A stretch of 64,000 nucleotides of DNA from Nonomuraea turcica (lineage in GTDB: Bacteria; Actinomycetota; Actinomycetes; Streptosporangiales; Streptosporangiaceae). The notes beneath the pieces are model-generated. The model had not been told where the DNA came from and did no database searches. It saw only the letters and a program-made list of their open reading frames with translations. Every line of letters begins with the position of its first letter. The stretch's first letter is position 1. This document shows positions 47,959 through 56,070 of the stretch, in pieces. Both the position numbers and the translations under genes were made by a program. The stretch is from NCBI RefSeq assembly GCF_030718205.1, contig NZ_JAUZQF010000043.1:1-64000 (forward strand), given 5' to 3'.

Positions 47959-48288
47959 CTATCCGCTGACACCTTCGTCGATCATTGTCAGCGCGTCCTC
48001 GCGGCTCATCGCCGCACCCGTGCCGAACTGCTCGGCGAACGCCTCGGCGCCGATCGCCGCGATCGCTTCTGCGGCGGCCCTGGCCACGTCGGGGTCGCCT
48101 GCGAGGGCGGTCCCGCCAAGTGCGACGGCGATGCCTAGCAGCAGGGCCGCCTGCTTCGGTGGTATGGCTTCCGCCAGTCCCTCCACAGCGGCGCCCAGGT
48201 CGGCGACCAAGAAGGACTGCTTTGCGACCGACACCGCCTCCTGATGGAACTCGCCCGCCCGTTCCAGCCTGGCCGCCTTCGATGGCAA
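47959..48288 (-). CDS. Hypothetical small protein
   Basis: A 109-residue protein beginning MPSKAARLERAGEFHQ, with an Ala-rich central stretch (KQAALLLGIAVALGGTALAG) and a C-terminal helix (AAAEAIAAIGAEAFAEQFG). It is probably helical and soluble. Codon bias matches real genes. The start may be further downstream, since 48289 onward is scrambled. Family not recognised; it could be a trimmed gene. Confidence 0.45.
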   Translation of the reverse strand: MPSKAARLERAGEFHQEAVSVAKQSFLVADLGAAVEGLAEAIPPKQAALLLGIAVALGGTALAGDPDVARAAAEAIAAIGAEAFAEQFGTGAAMSREDALTMIDEGVSG

Positions 48289-48322
48289 CGGACAGGAGTC
48301 GTGGTCATCCAGCGGCCCTTTG

Positions 48323-48454
48323 ATGGGTTACGTTTCCCGGCGCGCCTACCTGGCCGAGCTCGCCGAGCTGTCGCCGGTCAGCCGCAAGCGCCAGTGCGCC
48401 GCGATCGCCTCCTTCACCAAGTGGGCGGCCCGCCACGACCTGGACCTCCTATAG
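48323..48454 (+). pseudogene. Tyrosine recombinase N-terminal-domain remnant
   Basis: A 43-residue open frame reading RAYLAELAELSPVSRKRQCA then AIASFTKWAARHDL. This is the SAM-like core-binding domain of XerC/D-type or element-encoded tyrosine recombinases. The catalytic domain is absent. It abuts a truncated oxidoreductase, marking a recombination junction. Confidence 0.6.
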
Positions 48455-48518
48455 CTCTCCCCGACCGGGCCGGCCCGATGACGACGACGTCGTAAGTGTT
48501 GTCGTAAGTGCTGCCGTC
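48414..48518 (-). pseudogene. Truncated FAD/NAD oxidoreductase start
   Basis: From ATG 48518 the frame reads MDGSTYDNTYDVVVIGPARS, the dinucleotide-binding start of a thioredoxin-reductase-like flavoprotein (YDVVVIG). It then runs into the recombinase remnant and stops at 48414. It lies 4 bp after the DUF308 gene stop, so it was probably the next gene of that operon. Confidence 0.6.
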
Positions 48519-48522
48519 CATG

Positions 48523-49083
48523 TCAGTTTCCCTTCGCGGCGCGGCCGAGGCGGATGGCCGAGATCAGGAAGAAGATGCCGCCGGGGATGGCGTAGCCGGC
48601 CGCGTTGATCAGTGTCGGGTTGGCCGCGGAGGCACCGAGGATGAACGACGCGCCGGCGAGGACGGAGACGCCGCCGCTGATGATCATCGGCCACTGGCCG
48701 CCCATCTTGCGGCGGGTGACCCCCACGATCAGCTGGACCAGCCCGGCCACGACCGCCCAAGCGCCCCACACGCGCAGCACCGCCGGGATGCCGGACGTGC
48801 AGGCGATGGCCACGCCGATGGCGGTGATCAGGCTGACCGCCATGTTCACGTACAGCAGGGCAGGTGATCCGGTGGTGCGCGAGGCGCGGGCGTCGATGAT
48901 GGCGGCGGCCACGTCGAACAGCGGGTAGAGCACGAGCAGAGTGACCGCGAGCGGACCCAGGTTCGCGGCGGTCGTGAACATCACGAGGGCCCAGACGATG
49001 GCGAACGCGAACCGGACGAAGTACAGCCGCCGCAGCGCGGACGCGGTCCCGGAAATGCCGGGCGAAGCAGCGATGGAGCTCAT
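48523..49083 (-). CDS. DUF308-family multi-pass membrane protein
   Basis: A 186-residue protein with six hydrophobic helices (RLYFVRFAFAIVWALVMFTT; PLAVTLLVLYPLFDVAAAII; LLYVNMAVSLITAIGVAIA; VLRVWGAWAVVAGLVQLIVG; PMIISGGVSVLAGASFILG; YAIPGGIFFLISAIRLG). The repeat pattern is that of DUF308/HdeD-like proteins, whose function in actinomycetes is unknown. ATG 49083 overlaps the stop of a small secreted-peptide gene. Under the TetR-type operators upstream it probably responds to a small molecule. Confidence 0.8.
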   Translation of the reverse strand: MSSIAASPGISGTASALRRLYFVRFAFAIVWALVMFTTAANLGPLAVTLLVLYPLFDVAAAIIDARASRTTGSPALLYVNMAVSLITAIGVAIACTSGIPAVLRVWGAWAVVAGLVQLIVGVTRRKMGGQWPMIISGGVSVLAGASFILGASAANPTLINAAGYAIPGGIFFLISAIRLGRAAKGN

Positions 49084-49232
49084 GATGATCCTTTCAGAGT
49101 TTGAGTGACGAGGAGACTGCCTTGCTCGTTCCGTGCCGCGGACGCCGGACCCGCCGCCGACAGGCCGACCGCGGCGACCACGGCCGCACCGATGGACAGC
49201 GGGGCGGTGCGTACGTAAAGACGACGAGCCAC
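49080..49232 (-). CDS. Small predicted secreted peptide, coupled to DUF308 gene
   Basis: A 50-residue protein with a standard signal peptide: basic start MARRLYVR, hydrophobic core LSIGAAVVAAVGLSAAG and cleavage site PASA-ARN. The mature part is only about 20 residues. GTG 49232 follows GGAG at 9 nt. The last codon overlaps the DUF308 ATG as ATGA, so the two are co-translated. It could be a signal, a toxin-like peptide, or a truncated gene now serving as a leader. Confidence 0.6.
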   Translation of the reverse strand: MARRLYVRTAPLSIGAAVVAAVGLSAAGPASAARNEQGSLLVTQTLKGSS

Positions 49233-49251
49233 GGGACAGCTCCTGCAAGAC

Positions 49252-49261
49252 AGAACGTTCT
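49252..49261. promoter_or_regulatory. TetR-type operator 1
   Basis: AGAACGTTCT, a perfect 10-bp palindrome just upstream of the small-peptide gene. It shares the GAACGTTC core with 49303-49312. Confidence 0.65.
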
Positions 49262-49302
49262 ATCTCGCATAGCCTGCAACCTATAGTGCAGACTGTCAAG
49301 AC

Positions 49303-49312
49303 CGAACGTTCT
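49303..49312. promoter_or_regulatory. TetR-type operator 2
   Basis: CGAACGTTCT carries the same GAACGTTC core, 51 bp from operator 1 and 18 bp upstream of the TetR gene. The pair covers both divergent promoters and predicts autoregulation. Confidence 0.65.
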
Positions 49313-49330
49313 ACCTACTAGGGTGGTCTT

Positions 49331-49939
49331 ATGCGCAGCGAATCCGAAGGCCGGCCGTCCGAAGCGCGGTCCCGGCTGCTCGACACGGCCACCCGGCTCT
49401 TCTACGCGGAGGGCATCCACGCCGTCGGCATCGATCGCATCGTCGCCGAAGCGCAGGTGACGCGGGCCACCCTCTACCGGCACTTCCCCGGCAAGGAAGA
49501 CCTCGTCCTCGCCTACCTGAACGAGGTCGACCGGGCCATGCGGGGTCAGGCGGACGAGGCCGTCGCCGCCGCACTACCGGCTGGCGACACCATCCTCGCC
49601 CTCAGCAAGTCCATCGCCCAAAGCATCCAGTCCCCCGGCTTCCGGGGATGCGCCTTCCTCAACGCTGCCGCCGAGCATCCCGACCCCGAGTCCCCGGTGC
49701 ACAAGGCCGTGCTCGCCCACCGCCAATGGTTCCTGGAAACCGTCACGGAACTGCTGGCCAAGATCCAGGAGACCGGCGCCGAGCCCGCAGCCCGCCACTT
49801 CGTGATGATGCGCGACGGCGCCATGGCCGCCGGCTGCCTGTTCGACCCGGTGCTGATCTGCGAGACCTTCCTGCACGGAGTCGAGAGACTCCTGCAGGTT
49901 TATGCCGTCACCGACTACAGCGGACCGGCGGGCGCCTGA
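49331..49939 (+). CDS. TetR/AcrR-family repressor
   Basis: A 202-residue regulator. The HTH spans residues about 15-58 (LLDTATRLFYAEGIHAVGID, then AEAQVTRATLYRHFPGKEDL). The C-terminal ligand domain has the GFRGCAFLNAAAE block common in this subgroup. Divergent from the small peptide/DUF308 unit, with two GAACGTTC palindromes between, so it most likely represses both. Ligand unknown. Confidence 0.9.
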   Translation: MRSESEGRPSEARSRLLDTATRLFYAEGIHAVGIDRIVAEAQVTRATLYRHFPGKEDLVLAYLNEVDRAMRGQADEAVAAALPAGDTILALSKSIAQSIQSPGFRGCAFLNAAAEHPDPESPVHKAVLAHRQWFLETVTELLAKIQETGAEPAARHFVMMRDGAMAAGCLFDPVLICETFLHGVERLLQVYAVTDYSGPAGA

Positions 49940-50053
49940 AGCCGCAGGCCTCCGCTCAGGAATGAAGCGATCGAGCCCCTGTCGGCGGTCGCCGGCCGGA
50001 TCCCACGGCGCGGCAGCGGTATTTCCTCACAGCCGTTCTGGCCGACCTGGCAT

Positions 50054-50192
50054 GACGGTCGCCGGACAGGCGTGGGTGGACCGGCTGTTCATGGCCGGCC
50101 TGCTCGGCATCGGCCTCGCGCTCGCCAACGCCGGCACCACGCTCGGCCTGGGCAAGCCGCCGATTGTTCAGAACAACGCCTGGCTCAAGTAG
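50054..50192 (+). pseudogene. C-terminal scrap of a membrane protein
   Basis: A 45-residue frame with a hydrophobic segment (FMAGLLGIGLALANAGTTLGL) and a short polar end PPIVQNNAWLK. No upstream continuation is seen and no ribosome site, so it is probably the last helix of a lost membrane protein. Confidence 0.35.
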
Positions 50193-50255
50193 TGCGCACG
50201 ACCACCCGCCCACCCCGGCGCGGCGCCGGGTCGCCCTCGTCCTACACGCCCGGGA

Positions 50256-51050
50256 TCAGGGGGTGCGCACCTTGCGAGCGGCCGTCAGGTAGGCGGCCGC
50301 CGCCCCGAAGACCAGCAGCGCAGTCCAGACGTTGAAGCGCAGTCCGAGGATGTGGGGGGCGGGATCGATGCGCAGCCACTCGATCCAGGCGCGACCGGCG
50401 GTGTAGGCCGCGACGTACAGCGCGAACGTCCGGCCACGCCCGAGCTGGAAGCGCCGCTCGGCCCAGACGACGACGCCGGCCACGCCCAGGTTCCACAGCG
50501 ACTCGTAGAGGAAGGCCGGATGGTAGGTGGCCGTGGATTCCAGGCCCGGCGGCCGGTGCGCGGGGTCGATCTCCAGCGCCCATGGCAGCGTGGTCGGCCC
50601 GCCGTACAGCTCCTGGTTGAACCAGTTCCCCCAGCGGGCGATCGCCTGCCCGAGCGCGATTCCGGGTGCGGCGGCGTCGGCGAAGTCGCGCAGCGCGATG
50701 CCGCGCCGGCGGCAGGCCAGCCATGCGCCCACCGCGCCGCCGGCGACGGCGCCCCAGATGCTGATTCCGCCCTCCCAGATCGCGAAGGCACGCAGGGGGT
50801 CCTTGCCGGGACCGAAGTACTGCTGCCAATCGGTGGCCAGATGGTAGAGCCGGGCGCCGACGATGCCGAACGGCACGGCCCAGGTGGCGATGTCCCCGAC
50901 CGCGCCGTGCTCGCCGCCGCGGGCGGACCAGCGGCGCTGGGTCACCCAGATGCCGACGGCGATGGCGAGCACCATCAGCAGGGAGTAAGCGCGGATAGGG
51001 AGCGGGCCGAGGTGCCAGACGGCTTGGGACGGGCTGGGGATGGCTGTCAC
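50256..51050 (-). CDS. lgt: Prolipoprotein diacylglyceryl transferase
   Basis: A 264-residue inner-membrane enzyme with about seven helices. It moves diacylglycerol from phosphatidylglycerol to the lipobox cysteine of prelipoproteins. Family blocks: VPFGIVGARLYHL, EGGISIWGAVAGGAVGAWL, GQAIARWGNWFNQELYGGP (the Lgt signature with essential Arg and Asn/Glu) and ATYHPAFLYESLWNLGV. The GTG at 51050 starts MTAIPSPSQAVWHLGPLPI, a normal N-terminus. Not in an operon here. Actinomycetes often have more than one Lgt, so it may be an accessory copy. Confidence 0.93.
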   Translation of the reverse strand: MTAIPSPSQAVWHLGPLPIRAYSLLMVLAIAVGIWVTQRRWSARGGEHGAVGDIATWAVPFGIVGARLYHLATDWQQYFGPGKDPLRAFAIWEGGISIWGAVAGGAVGAWLACRRRGIALRDFADAAAPGIALGQAIARWGNWFNQELYGGPTTLPWALEIDPAHRPPGLESTATYHPAFLYESLWNLGVAGVVVWAERRFQLGRGRTFALYVAAYTAGRAWIEWLRIDPAPHILGLRFNVWTALLVFGAAAAYLTAARKVRTP

Positions 51051-51162
51051 GCCGTCGAGTCTGGTGCCGGTACGGCCGCGCGCACATCGAGCGGGACACT
51101 GATCGCAAGGTCAGTCGACTGGTTGATGCCGAGCCGACGGATGGCTGATTATCGTCGGTGCC

Positions 51163-52290
51163 GTGGAGTCCTGGGAGCGGTCGCAGCGCCGGTGGCAGCA
51201 CGCCTTCTTCGCCTCCTGGCTGGTGCTGACCTCGGCCGGGCCTCTGATGGAGGTGGGTCGGGTCCTCCCGGTCCTGTTGGTGGGCGGCCTGGCCGCGTGG
51301 TACGCGGCGTGGTTCGTGCTGTGGACGCCGCCCACGGGCGAGGTGCCCCTGCCGTATGTGCTCGGCGGCGGGTTGCTCTGGCTGGGGCTGTTCGCCGTCG
51401 ACTCCTCCTTCCTGGTGGTCTGCCTGAGCGTGCTCGTGCCGTACTGCATGGACGCCGTGCGCGTCGGGTTGGTCGCGGTGGTGTCGTGCGCCGGAGGCTG
51501 GTTGTGGCATCGCTACCACGAGAGCGGGTCGATCACCTGGACCGAGATCGCCATCACCGCGCTGATCGCGATTAGCGCGGCCACCGCGGTCGGGTACTTC
51601 TATTCGGTTGCCCGGCAGAGCGCCGAGCGCCAGCGGCTCATCGACCAGCTGCAGGCCGCGCAGGAGGCGCGGGCGGCGGCCGAGCGGCAGGCGGGCGTGG
51701 CAGCCGAGCGGCAGCGGTTGGCCCGCGACATCCACGACAGCCTGACCCAGGGGTTCGCCAGCGTGGTGATGCTGCTGGAGGCGGCGCAAGAGACGTTGCC
51801 GGACAACAAGCACCTGACCCAGGCGTTACGGGCGGCCAGGGAGAACCTTACGGAAAGCCGCCGGGTGGTGCGGGCGCTGCGCCCAGGCGAGCTCGACGAG
51901 GGCGGCCTTCCGGAGGCCCTGCGGCGGCTGTCCGGCCGGCTGGCCGACGAGACCGGCATCGAGGCGCACACCGTGATCACCGGGACGCTGCGGCCCCTGG
52001 ACGCGCACGTCCAGGTGGAGCTGCTGCGCGTGGCGCAGGAGGCGGTCGCCAACGTCCGCCGCCATGCCCGCGCCGAGCAGGTTACGCTGACCCTGTCGTA
52101 CATGGAGGACCTGGTCGTGCTGGATGTTCACGATGACGGCGACGGCTTCGATCCCGAGCAGGCCGTCTCCGGCCACGGCCTGTCGATCATGCTGGAGCGG
52201 ATGGAGCAGCTCGGCGGCACGTTACTCGTGGAGAGCACATCGGGAGAGGGCACCACGGTCGTGGCCAGCCTCCCGGCGGTGGCGCGATGA
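51163..52290 (+). CDS. Membrane sensor histidine kinase (NarX/DesK type)
   Basis: A 375-residue kinase. Four or five N-terminal helices occupy residues 15-150, followed by a coiled coil (SAERQRLIDQLQAAQEARAA). The HisKA_3 motif is AERQRLARDIHDSLTQGFA with phosphorylated H191. The ATPase domain carries LRVAQEAVANVRRHARA (N box), VHDDGDGFDP (G1) and GHGLSIMLERMEQLGG (G2). There is no extracellular sensor domain, so the membrane region probably senses directly. GTG 51163 start. It overlaps the response regulator gene as ATGA. Confidence 0.92.
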   Translation: MESWERSQRRWQHAFFASWLVLTSAGPLMEVGRVLPVLLVGGLAAWYAAWFVLWTPPTGEVPLPYVLGGGLLWLGLFAVDSSFLVVCLSVLVPYCMDAVRVGLVAVVSCAGGWLWHRYHESGSITWTEIAITALIAISAATAVGYFYSVARQSAERQRLIDQLQAAQEARAAAERQAGVAAERQRLARDIHDSLTQGFASVVMLLEAAQETLPDNKHLTQALRAARENLTESRRVVRALRPGELDEGGLPEALRRLSGRLADETGIEAHTVITGTLRPLDAHVQVELLRVAQEAVANVRRHARAEQVTLTLSYMEDLVVLDVHDDGDGFDPEQAVSGHGLSIMLERMEQLGGTLLVESTSGEGTTVVASLPAVAR

Positions 52291-52919
52291 TCGTCCGCGT
52301 CCTGATCGCCGACGATCATCCGGTGGTCCGCGACGGCATCCGGGCGATGCTCGGCACTCAGGATGATCTGGAGGTGGTCGGCGAGGCGGTCTCAGGCACG
52401 GACGCCGTACGGCTGGCGCGCGATCTGCGGCCCGACGTCACCCTGATGGACCTGCAGATGCCCGAGGTCGACGGCGCGACGGCGATCAGCCGGATCCGCC
52501 TGCACGACCCCGGGGCCAGGGTGATCGTCTTGACCACCTATGACACCGACGGCGACATCTCACGTGCCATCGACGCGGGAGCCATCGGCTACCTGCTCAA
52601 GGACACCCGCCGTGAGCAGCTGTTCGACGCCATCAGGGCGGCGGCCCGAGGGGAGAGCGCGCTCTCGCCCGCGATAGCGAGCCGCGTGTTGTCGTGGGCG
52701 CGTGCCGAAACGCCCGGCGCTCTCAGCGGCCGGGAGATCGAGGTCCTCGGCGCGGTCGCCCAGGGAATGAGCAACAAGGCCATCGCGGCCCACCTGTGCA
52801 TCAGCGAGGCCACGGTCAAGACTCACCTGCTGCACGTCTTCGCCAAGCTCGGTGTCGATGACCGCACCGCCGCCGTGACCGTGGCCGCCACGCGGGGGAT
52901 CATCCGGCTCAGCGGCTGA
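52287..52919 (+). CDS. NarL/LuxR-family response regulator
   Basis: A 210-residue regulator: receiver domain 1-120 with acidic pocket D9/D10, phosphorylated D55 (VTLMDLQMPE) and Lys in IGYLLKDT; LuxR-type HTH at 145-205 (LSGREIEVLGAVAQGMSNKA, IAAHLCISEATVKTHLLHVF). Translation is coupled to the kinase gene. Targets are unknown; the ArsR operon 46 bp downstream is a possible one because of its position. Confidence 0.94.
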   Translation: MIVRVLIADDHPVVRDGIRAMLGTQDDLEVVGEAVSGTDAVRLARDLRPDVTLMDLQMPEVDGATAISRIRLHDPGARVIVLTTYDTDGDISRAIDAGAIGYLLKDTRREQLFDAIRAAARGESALSPAIASRVLSWARAETPGALSGREIEVLGAVAQGMSNKAIAAHLCISEATVKTHLLHVFAKLGVDDRTAAVTVAATRGIIRLSG

Positions 52920-52965
52920 TACTTAGCCCTTGCGCTAACTATGGCCGGTCGTAATACTTAGCCTC

Positions 52966-53304
52966 ATGGCACAGTATTCGGCGCACCTGGACGGCGTGTT
53001 CGTCGCCCTCGCCGACCCGACCCGGCGCGCCGTAGTGCGGCGCCTGGGTCACGGGCCCACGAGCGTCGGCGACCTCGCCCGCGAGTTCCCGATGACCCTC
53101 CCGTCGTTCATGAAGCACGTGCGGACGCTCGAATCGAACGGGCTCATCCGCACGGTCAAGTCCGGCCGGGTGCGCACATGCGTGCTCAACCGCGAGCGGC
53201 TCGCCCTCATCGACGACTGGCTGGCGGAGCAGCGCCGCATCTGGGAGGAATGCACCGACCGCCTGGAGCGGTTCGTCACCGACCCGAAGGAGAACAGGCA
53301 GTGA
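52966..53304 (+). CDS. ArsR-type winged-helix regulator
   Basis: A 112-residue HTH protein: ALADPTRRAVVRRLGHGPTS, recognition region FPMTLPSFMKHVRTLESNGL, wing TVKSGRVRTCVLN. This subgroup (PF12840-like, no metal site) is usually encoded with an AHSA1-type protein, as here. The stop overlaps the next start as GTGA. It probably represses its own operon. Confidence 0.9.
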   Translation: MAQYSAHLDGVFVALADPTRRAVVRRLGHGPTSVGDLAREFPMTLPSFMKHVRTLESNGLIRTVKSGRVRTCVLNRERLALIDDWLAEQRRIWEECTDRLERFVTDPKENRQ

Positions 53305-53777
53305 ACCCCGATCTCGACCTTGCCCTGGAGCGGATCATCCGCGCCCCGCGCGCGACCGTGTGGCGGGCTTGGGCCGACCCGTCCCGGCTCGAGCAGTGGT
53401 GGGTCCCGGCTCCGTACCGCTGCCGGGTGGACCGGCTGGAGCTGCGACCCGGGGGAGCGTTCATGACGCGCATGAGTGACGGCGGGGTCGAGTTCATCCC
53501 GCATCTGGACGCGTGCTTCCTCGCCGTCGACGAACTCGAGCGGATCGTGTTCACCAATGCGATCACCAGCACGTGGCGTCCCGCGAAGCCCGCCCCGGTC
53601 GCGATGACCGCCACGATCACGCTCAACGATCACCCGGACGGCACGGACTACCGCATTCTCGTACGGCACGGCGACCCGGAATCCCGTGCCCACCACGAGA
53701 AGCTCGGCTTCGCGGAGGGCTGGGGCACGGTCGCCGGCCAGTTGGCCGCCATCGCTGAGAGCACGGTCCCGCGATGA
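53301..53777 (+). CDS. AHSA1/SRPBCC-family protein
   Basis: A 158-residue START-like (SRPBCC) protein: ERIIRAPRATVWRAWADPSR, LEQWWVPAPYRC, ELRPGGAFMTRM, VFTNAITSTWRP, and the C-terminal helix HHEKLGFAEGWGTVAGQLAA. The fold binds hydrophobic ligands. GTG 53301 overlaps the ArsR stop, and its own stop overlaps the next ATG, so the three genes form one coupled operon. Molecular role unknown. Confidence 0.9.
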   Translation: MNPDLDLALERIIRAPRATVWRAWADPSRLEQWWVPAPYRCRVDRLELRPGGAFMTRMSDGGVEFIPHLDACFLAVDELERIVFTNAITSTWRPAKPAPVAMTATITLNDHPDGTDYRILVRHGDPESRAHHEKLGFAEGWGTVAGQLAAIAESTVPR

Positions 53778-54400
53778 GGATCACTCTCACCGAGTTCGTC
53801 ACGCTGGACGGGGTCAGCCAGGGACCTGGCTCTCCGGACGAGGACACCAGCGACGGCTTCGCCCTCGGCGGCTGGCTCGTGCCCCACATGGACGGGACGT
53901 TCGTCCAGCGCGCCTCCGGCTGGCTCGACCTCGCCGACGGCCTGCTGCTCGGCCGGCGCACGTACGAGGCGTTCGCGCGCGACTGGCCGAAGATCACCGA
54001 CCCGGCCGATCCGTTCGCCGAACGGATGAACACCCTGCCGAAGTACGTCGTGTCGAACACCCTCACCGAGGGGACCTGGCATCCCACGACCATGCTCGGA
54101 GGCGACCCGATCCAGGCGGTCACCGAGCTCAAGACGCGATCGGGACGGGAACTCCAGATCCACGGCAGCGCCCGCCTGGCGGACACGCTCCTGGCGGCGG
54201 GACTGATCGATACGCTTCGCCTCGTGGTCGCGCCCACAGTGCTCCGGGCCGGCCGCCGCCTGCTGGGCGGTCCGGGAACCACGTCCGGTCTCCGCCTGGT
54301 CCATCATGAGGCGACGCCGACCGGCCTGCTGCTCCTCGAATACGAGACGACAGGCCGAGCACCCCGAGGCGAATACGAGGGCGTCACCGCCTTCCTCTGA
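53774..54400 (+). CDS. RibD C-terminal/dihydrofolate-reductase-like protein
   Basis: A 208-residue protein of the DHFR-like fold: ITLTEFVTLDGVSQGPGSPD, DGLLLGRRTYEAFARDWPK, KYVVSNTLTEGTW, LQIHGSARLADTLLAAGLID and LRLVVAPTVLRAGRRL. It corresponds to the RibD reductase domain family common in actinomycetes beside AHSA1 and ArsR genes. NADPH binding is expected; it is not a housekeeping DHFR. Last gene of the coupled operon (ATGA overlap at 53774). Confidence 0.9.
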   Translation: MRITLTEFVTLDGVSQGPGSPDEDTSDGFALGGWLVPHMDGTFVQRASGWLDLADGLLLGRRTYEAFARDWPKITDPADPFAERMNTLPKYVVSNTLTEGTWHPTTMLGGDPIQAVTELKTRSGRELQIHGSARLADTLLAAGLIDTLRLVVAPTVLRAGRRLLGGPGTTSGLRLVHHEATPTGLLLLEYETTGRAPRGEYEGVTAFL

Positions 54401-54645
54401 GGCAGGGACAAGGATGCGGCGAGCGCTGCAGTCAGGCCAGGCGGCCTCGGTCGGGTTGCTTAAGGTGTCGCGTTCACCCGGTTGTCTGGTAGGCGGTGGT
54501 CCAGAAGTCGCGATGGTGCCGAGGCCGCACGCTCGCGAACTCCATGCTGACGACACCGAGCGACCCTGCATGCTCTCGGTCTGCTCGGTGTTCCTCCTTG
54601 CAGCGGGATGGACGAGACAGTCAAGCCCGATGCAAACTGATCCCC
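54401..54645. other. Gap, no gene seen
   Basis: A 245-bp interval with no supported gene and no clear hairpin. Confidence 0.5.
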
Positions 54646-55332
54646 ATGCACGATCATCAACCGCAAGGGAATGCCGCTCCGCCGGGCGGGGAGCGACCGG
54701 CATGGGCGTTGATCGGCCCAGGAATCGCTGCGCTTACCGGTTTGTACCTGCTGACGATGCCCTTCGGGCCCGCAGCGCGGCTTTCTCTGCAGTTAGATCT
54801 GGCTTTGTCCAGCCAGACGGCCCTGCTCATGACTCTCGTCGCGTACCTGGTCAGCGCGGCAGCAGGTGGGGCGCTGGGCGTTGGCCTGGGTGGGCGTTTG
54901 CTGACGACAGTGGGCCTGGCGGCCATCGCCTTCATGATCATCGGTGTGCTGCTGAACGCGCTCGCCCCCGACGCCGGAATCTATCTGACCGGCCGGGTGC
55001 TGAGCGGGCTCGGTGCCGGTGGCGCGGTCGGGGCGACGGTGGCCTTCGCGCGGCGGGCGGGCCGTCGCTGGGGCGCGGTGGTCGCGATACTGGCGGGTCT
55101 TGGCGTCCTCGCCTTGATCGTTGGCCCGTTCATCAATCACGGGCTGTCGAGTGCGTTGGGGTGGAGGTGGGGATACCTCATCACGGTGCTTCCTTTGGTC
55201 GTGGGGCTGATTGCCGCTGCCGTCAGCGGATTCGTGCTGCTCCTGACCCGGCGACCTGCGCAACCGAATTCGGCCGGCATGCCGTATCCGCCAGCCGAGC
55301 AACGGCCTTGGACCGCCCCTCCGGGGACCTGA
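54646..55332 (+). CDS. MFS-type membrane protein, half length
   Basis: A 228-residue protein with six helices. It resembles the N-terminal half of a DHA2-type major facilitator: SSQTALLMTLVAYLVSAAAG, LTGRVLSGLGAGGAVGATVA and GPFINHGLSSALGWRWGYLI. Usual MFS exporters have 12 to 14 helices, so this is either a genuine half-size protein or a 3'-truncated gene. The end (RPWTAPPGT) looks like an ordinary C-terminus. ATG 54646 precedes MHDHQPQGN, with a weak ribosome site. Confidence 0.65.
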   Translation: MHDHQPQGNAAPPGGERPAWALIGPGIAALTGLYLLTMPFGPAARLSLQLDLALSSQTALLMTLVAYLVSAAAGGALGVGLGGRLLTTVGLAAIAFMIIGVLLNALAPDAGIYLTGRVLSGLGAGGAVGATVAFARRAGRRWGAVVAILAGLGVLALIVGPFINHGLSSALGWRWGYLITVLPLVVGLIAAAVSGFVLLLTRRPAQPNSAGMPYPPAEQRPWTAPPGT

Positions 55333-55348
55333 TCGGACTACGGGACGG

Positions 55349-55717
55349 TTACGCGGAGAAGATTCCGGTGATAGCCGCGATTTTGATGGCGAGCGTGATC
55401 GGCATCCAGATCAGCCAGGGCAGCAGACAGCGGGCCGCCGAGGGTGAGTAGCGCGAGAACACCACCATCGTGGTAGCGGCGAGCAGGAGGCCGGTCGCAT
55501 CGATGACGGCGATGGAGCGCAGGCCGTCGGCCAGCCAGAAGAGGTTGCCATGCCGCGGCCCCATGCCGGCCTTGATCACGAGCCAGACCGCGATGAAGAC
55601 CCACGTGGGCACGAGAACCTCGGTCATCCCCAGATCCGTAGCGGCCTCGCCGACCGGCCAGAAACGGGAGCGGGCTGCGCCGATCTCGGGGTGGCGGTCG
55701 TTGGTCGAGGTGTTCAT
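55349..55717 (-). CDS. Small four-helix membrane protein
   Basis: A 122-residue protein with about four helices (VLVPTWVFIAVWLVIKAGMG; SIAVIDATGLLLAATTMVVF; CLLPWLIWMPITLAIKIAA). ATG 55717 has a GGAAGGAA site. Upstream, a MarR-like frame runs into it without a stop, so a fusion protein is also possible. Family not recognised. Confidence 0.6.
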   Translation of the reverse strand: MNTSTNDRHPEIGAARSRFWPVGEAATDLGMTEVLVPTWVFIAVWLVIKAGMGPRHGNLFWLADGLRSIAVIDATGLLLAATTMVVFSRYSPSAARCLLPWLIWMPITLAIKIAAITGIFSA

Positions 55718-56056
55718 CAGGGTTCCTTCCGGCCGTTGGCGGCCGCGCCGCCGGCGAGCCTGCACGCCCGCCGGCAGAAGGTGCACCTGCACCGCACGCC
55801 GGTCGCGCGGGTGGGGCCGCCGCTCCGCCAGGCCCATGGCCTCCAACTCGTTGACCAGCGTGACCACCACCGGCTTGAACACACTCAGCCGCTCACTCAG
55901 CCGTGCCTGGACCAGCGGGCCGTTCTGGAGTTGCGTCAGCACGCCGAGGTGGAGCGCCTTGAGCGTGCACTCAAGGGCAAGAGCCGTGCCGCCTCTGCCA
56001 ATGTGTTCCGCCAGGCGGCCTCCTAGCGTCGGAGTCGTCGGAAAGGAAGGCTCCAC
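55718..56056 (-). pseudogene. MarR-family regulator lacking its C-terminal part, open into the next gene
   Basis: From GTG 56056: LAEHIGRGGTALALECTLKA, recognition region ERLSVFKPVVVTLVNELEAM, wing GLAERRPHPRDRRAVQVHLL. This is a MarR winged helix, but after VQVHLLPAG the family's last dimer helix is missing. The frame stays open across an Arg-rich stretch into the downstream membrane protein start, giving a possible 235-residue fusion. A -1 shift in this stretch would instead end with a stop overlapping the next ATG. Confidence 0.5.
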
Positions 56057-56070
56057 GAAAGGAGATCCTC

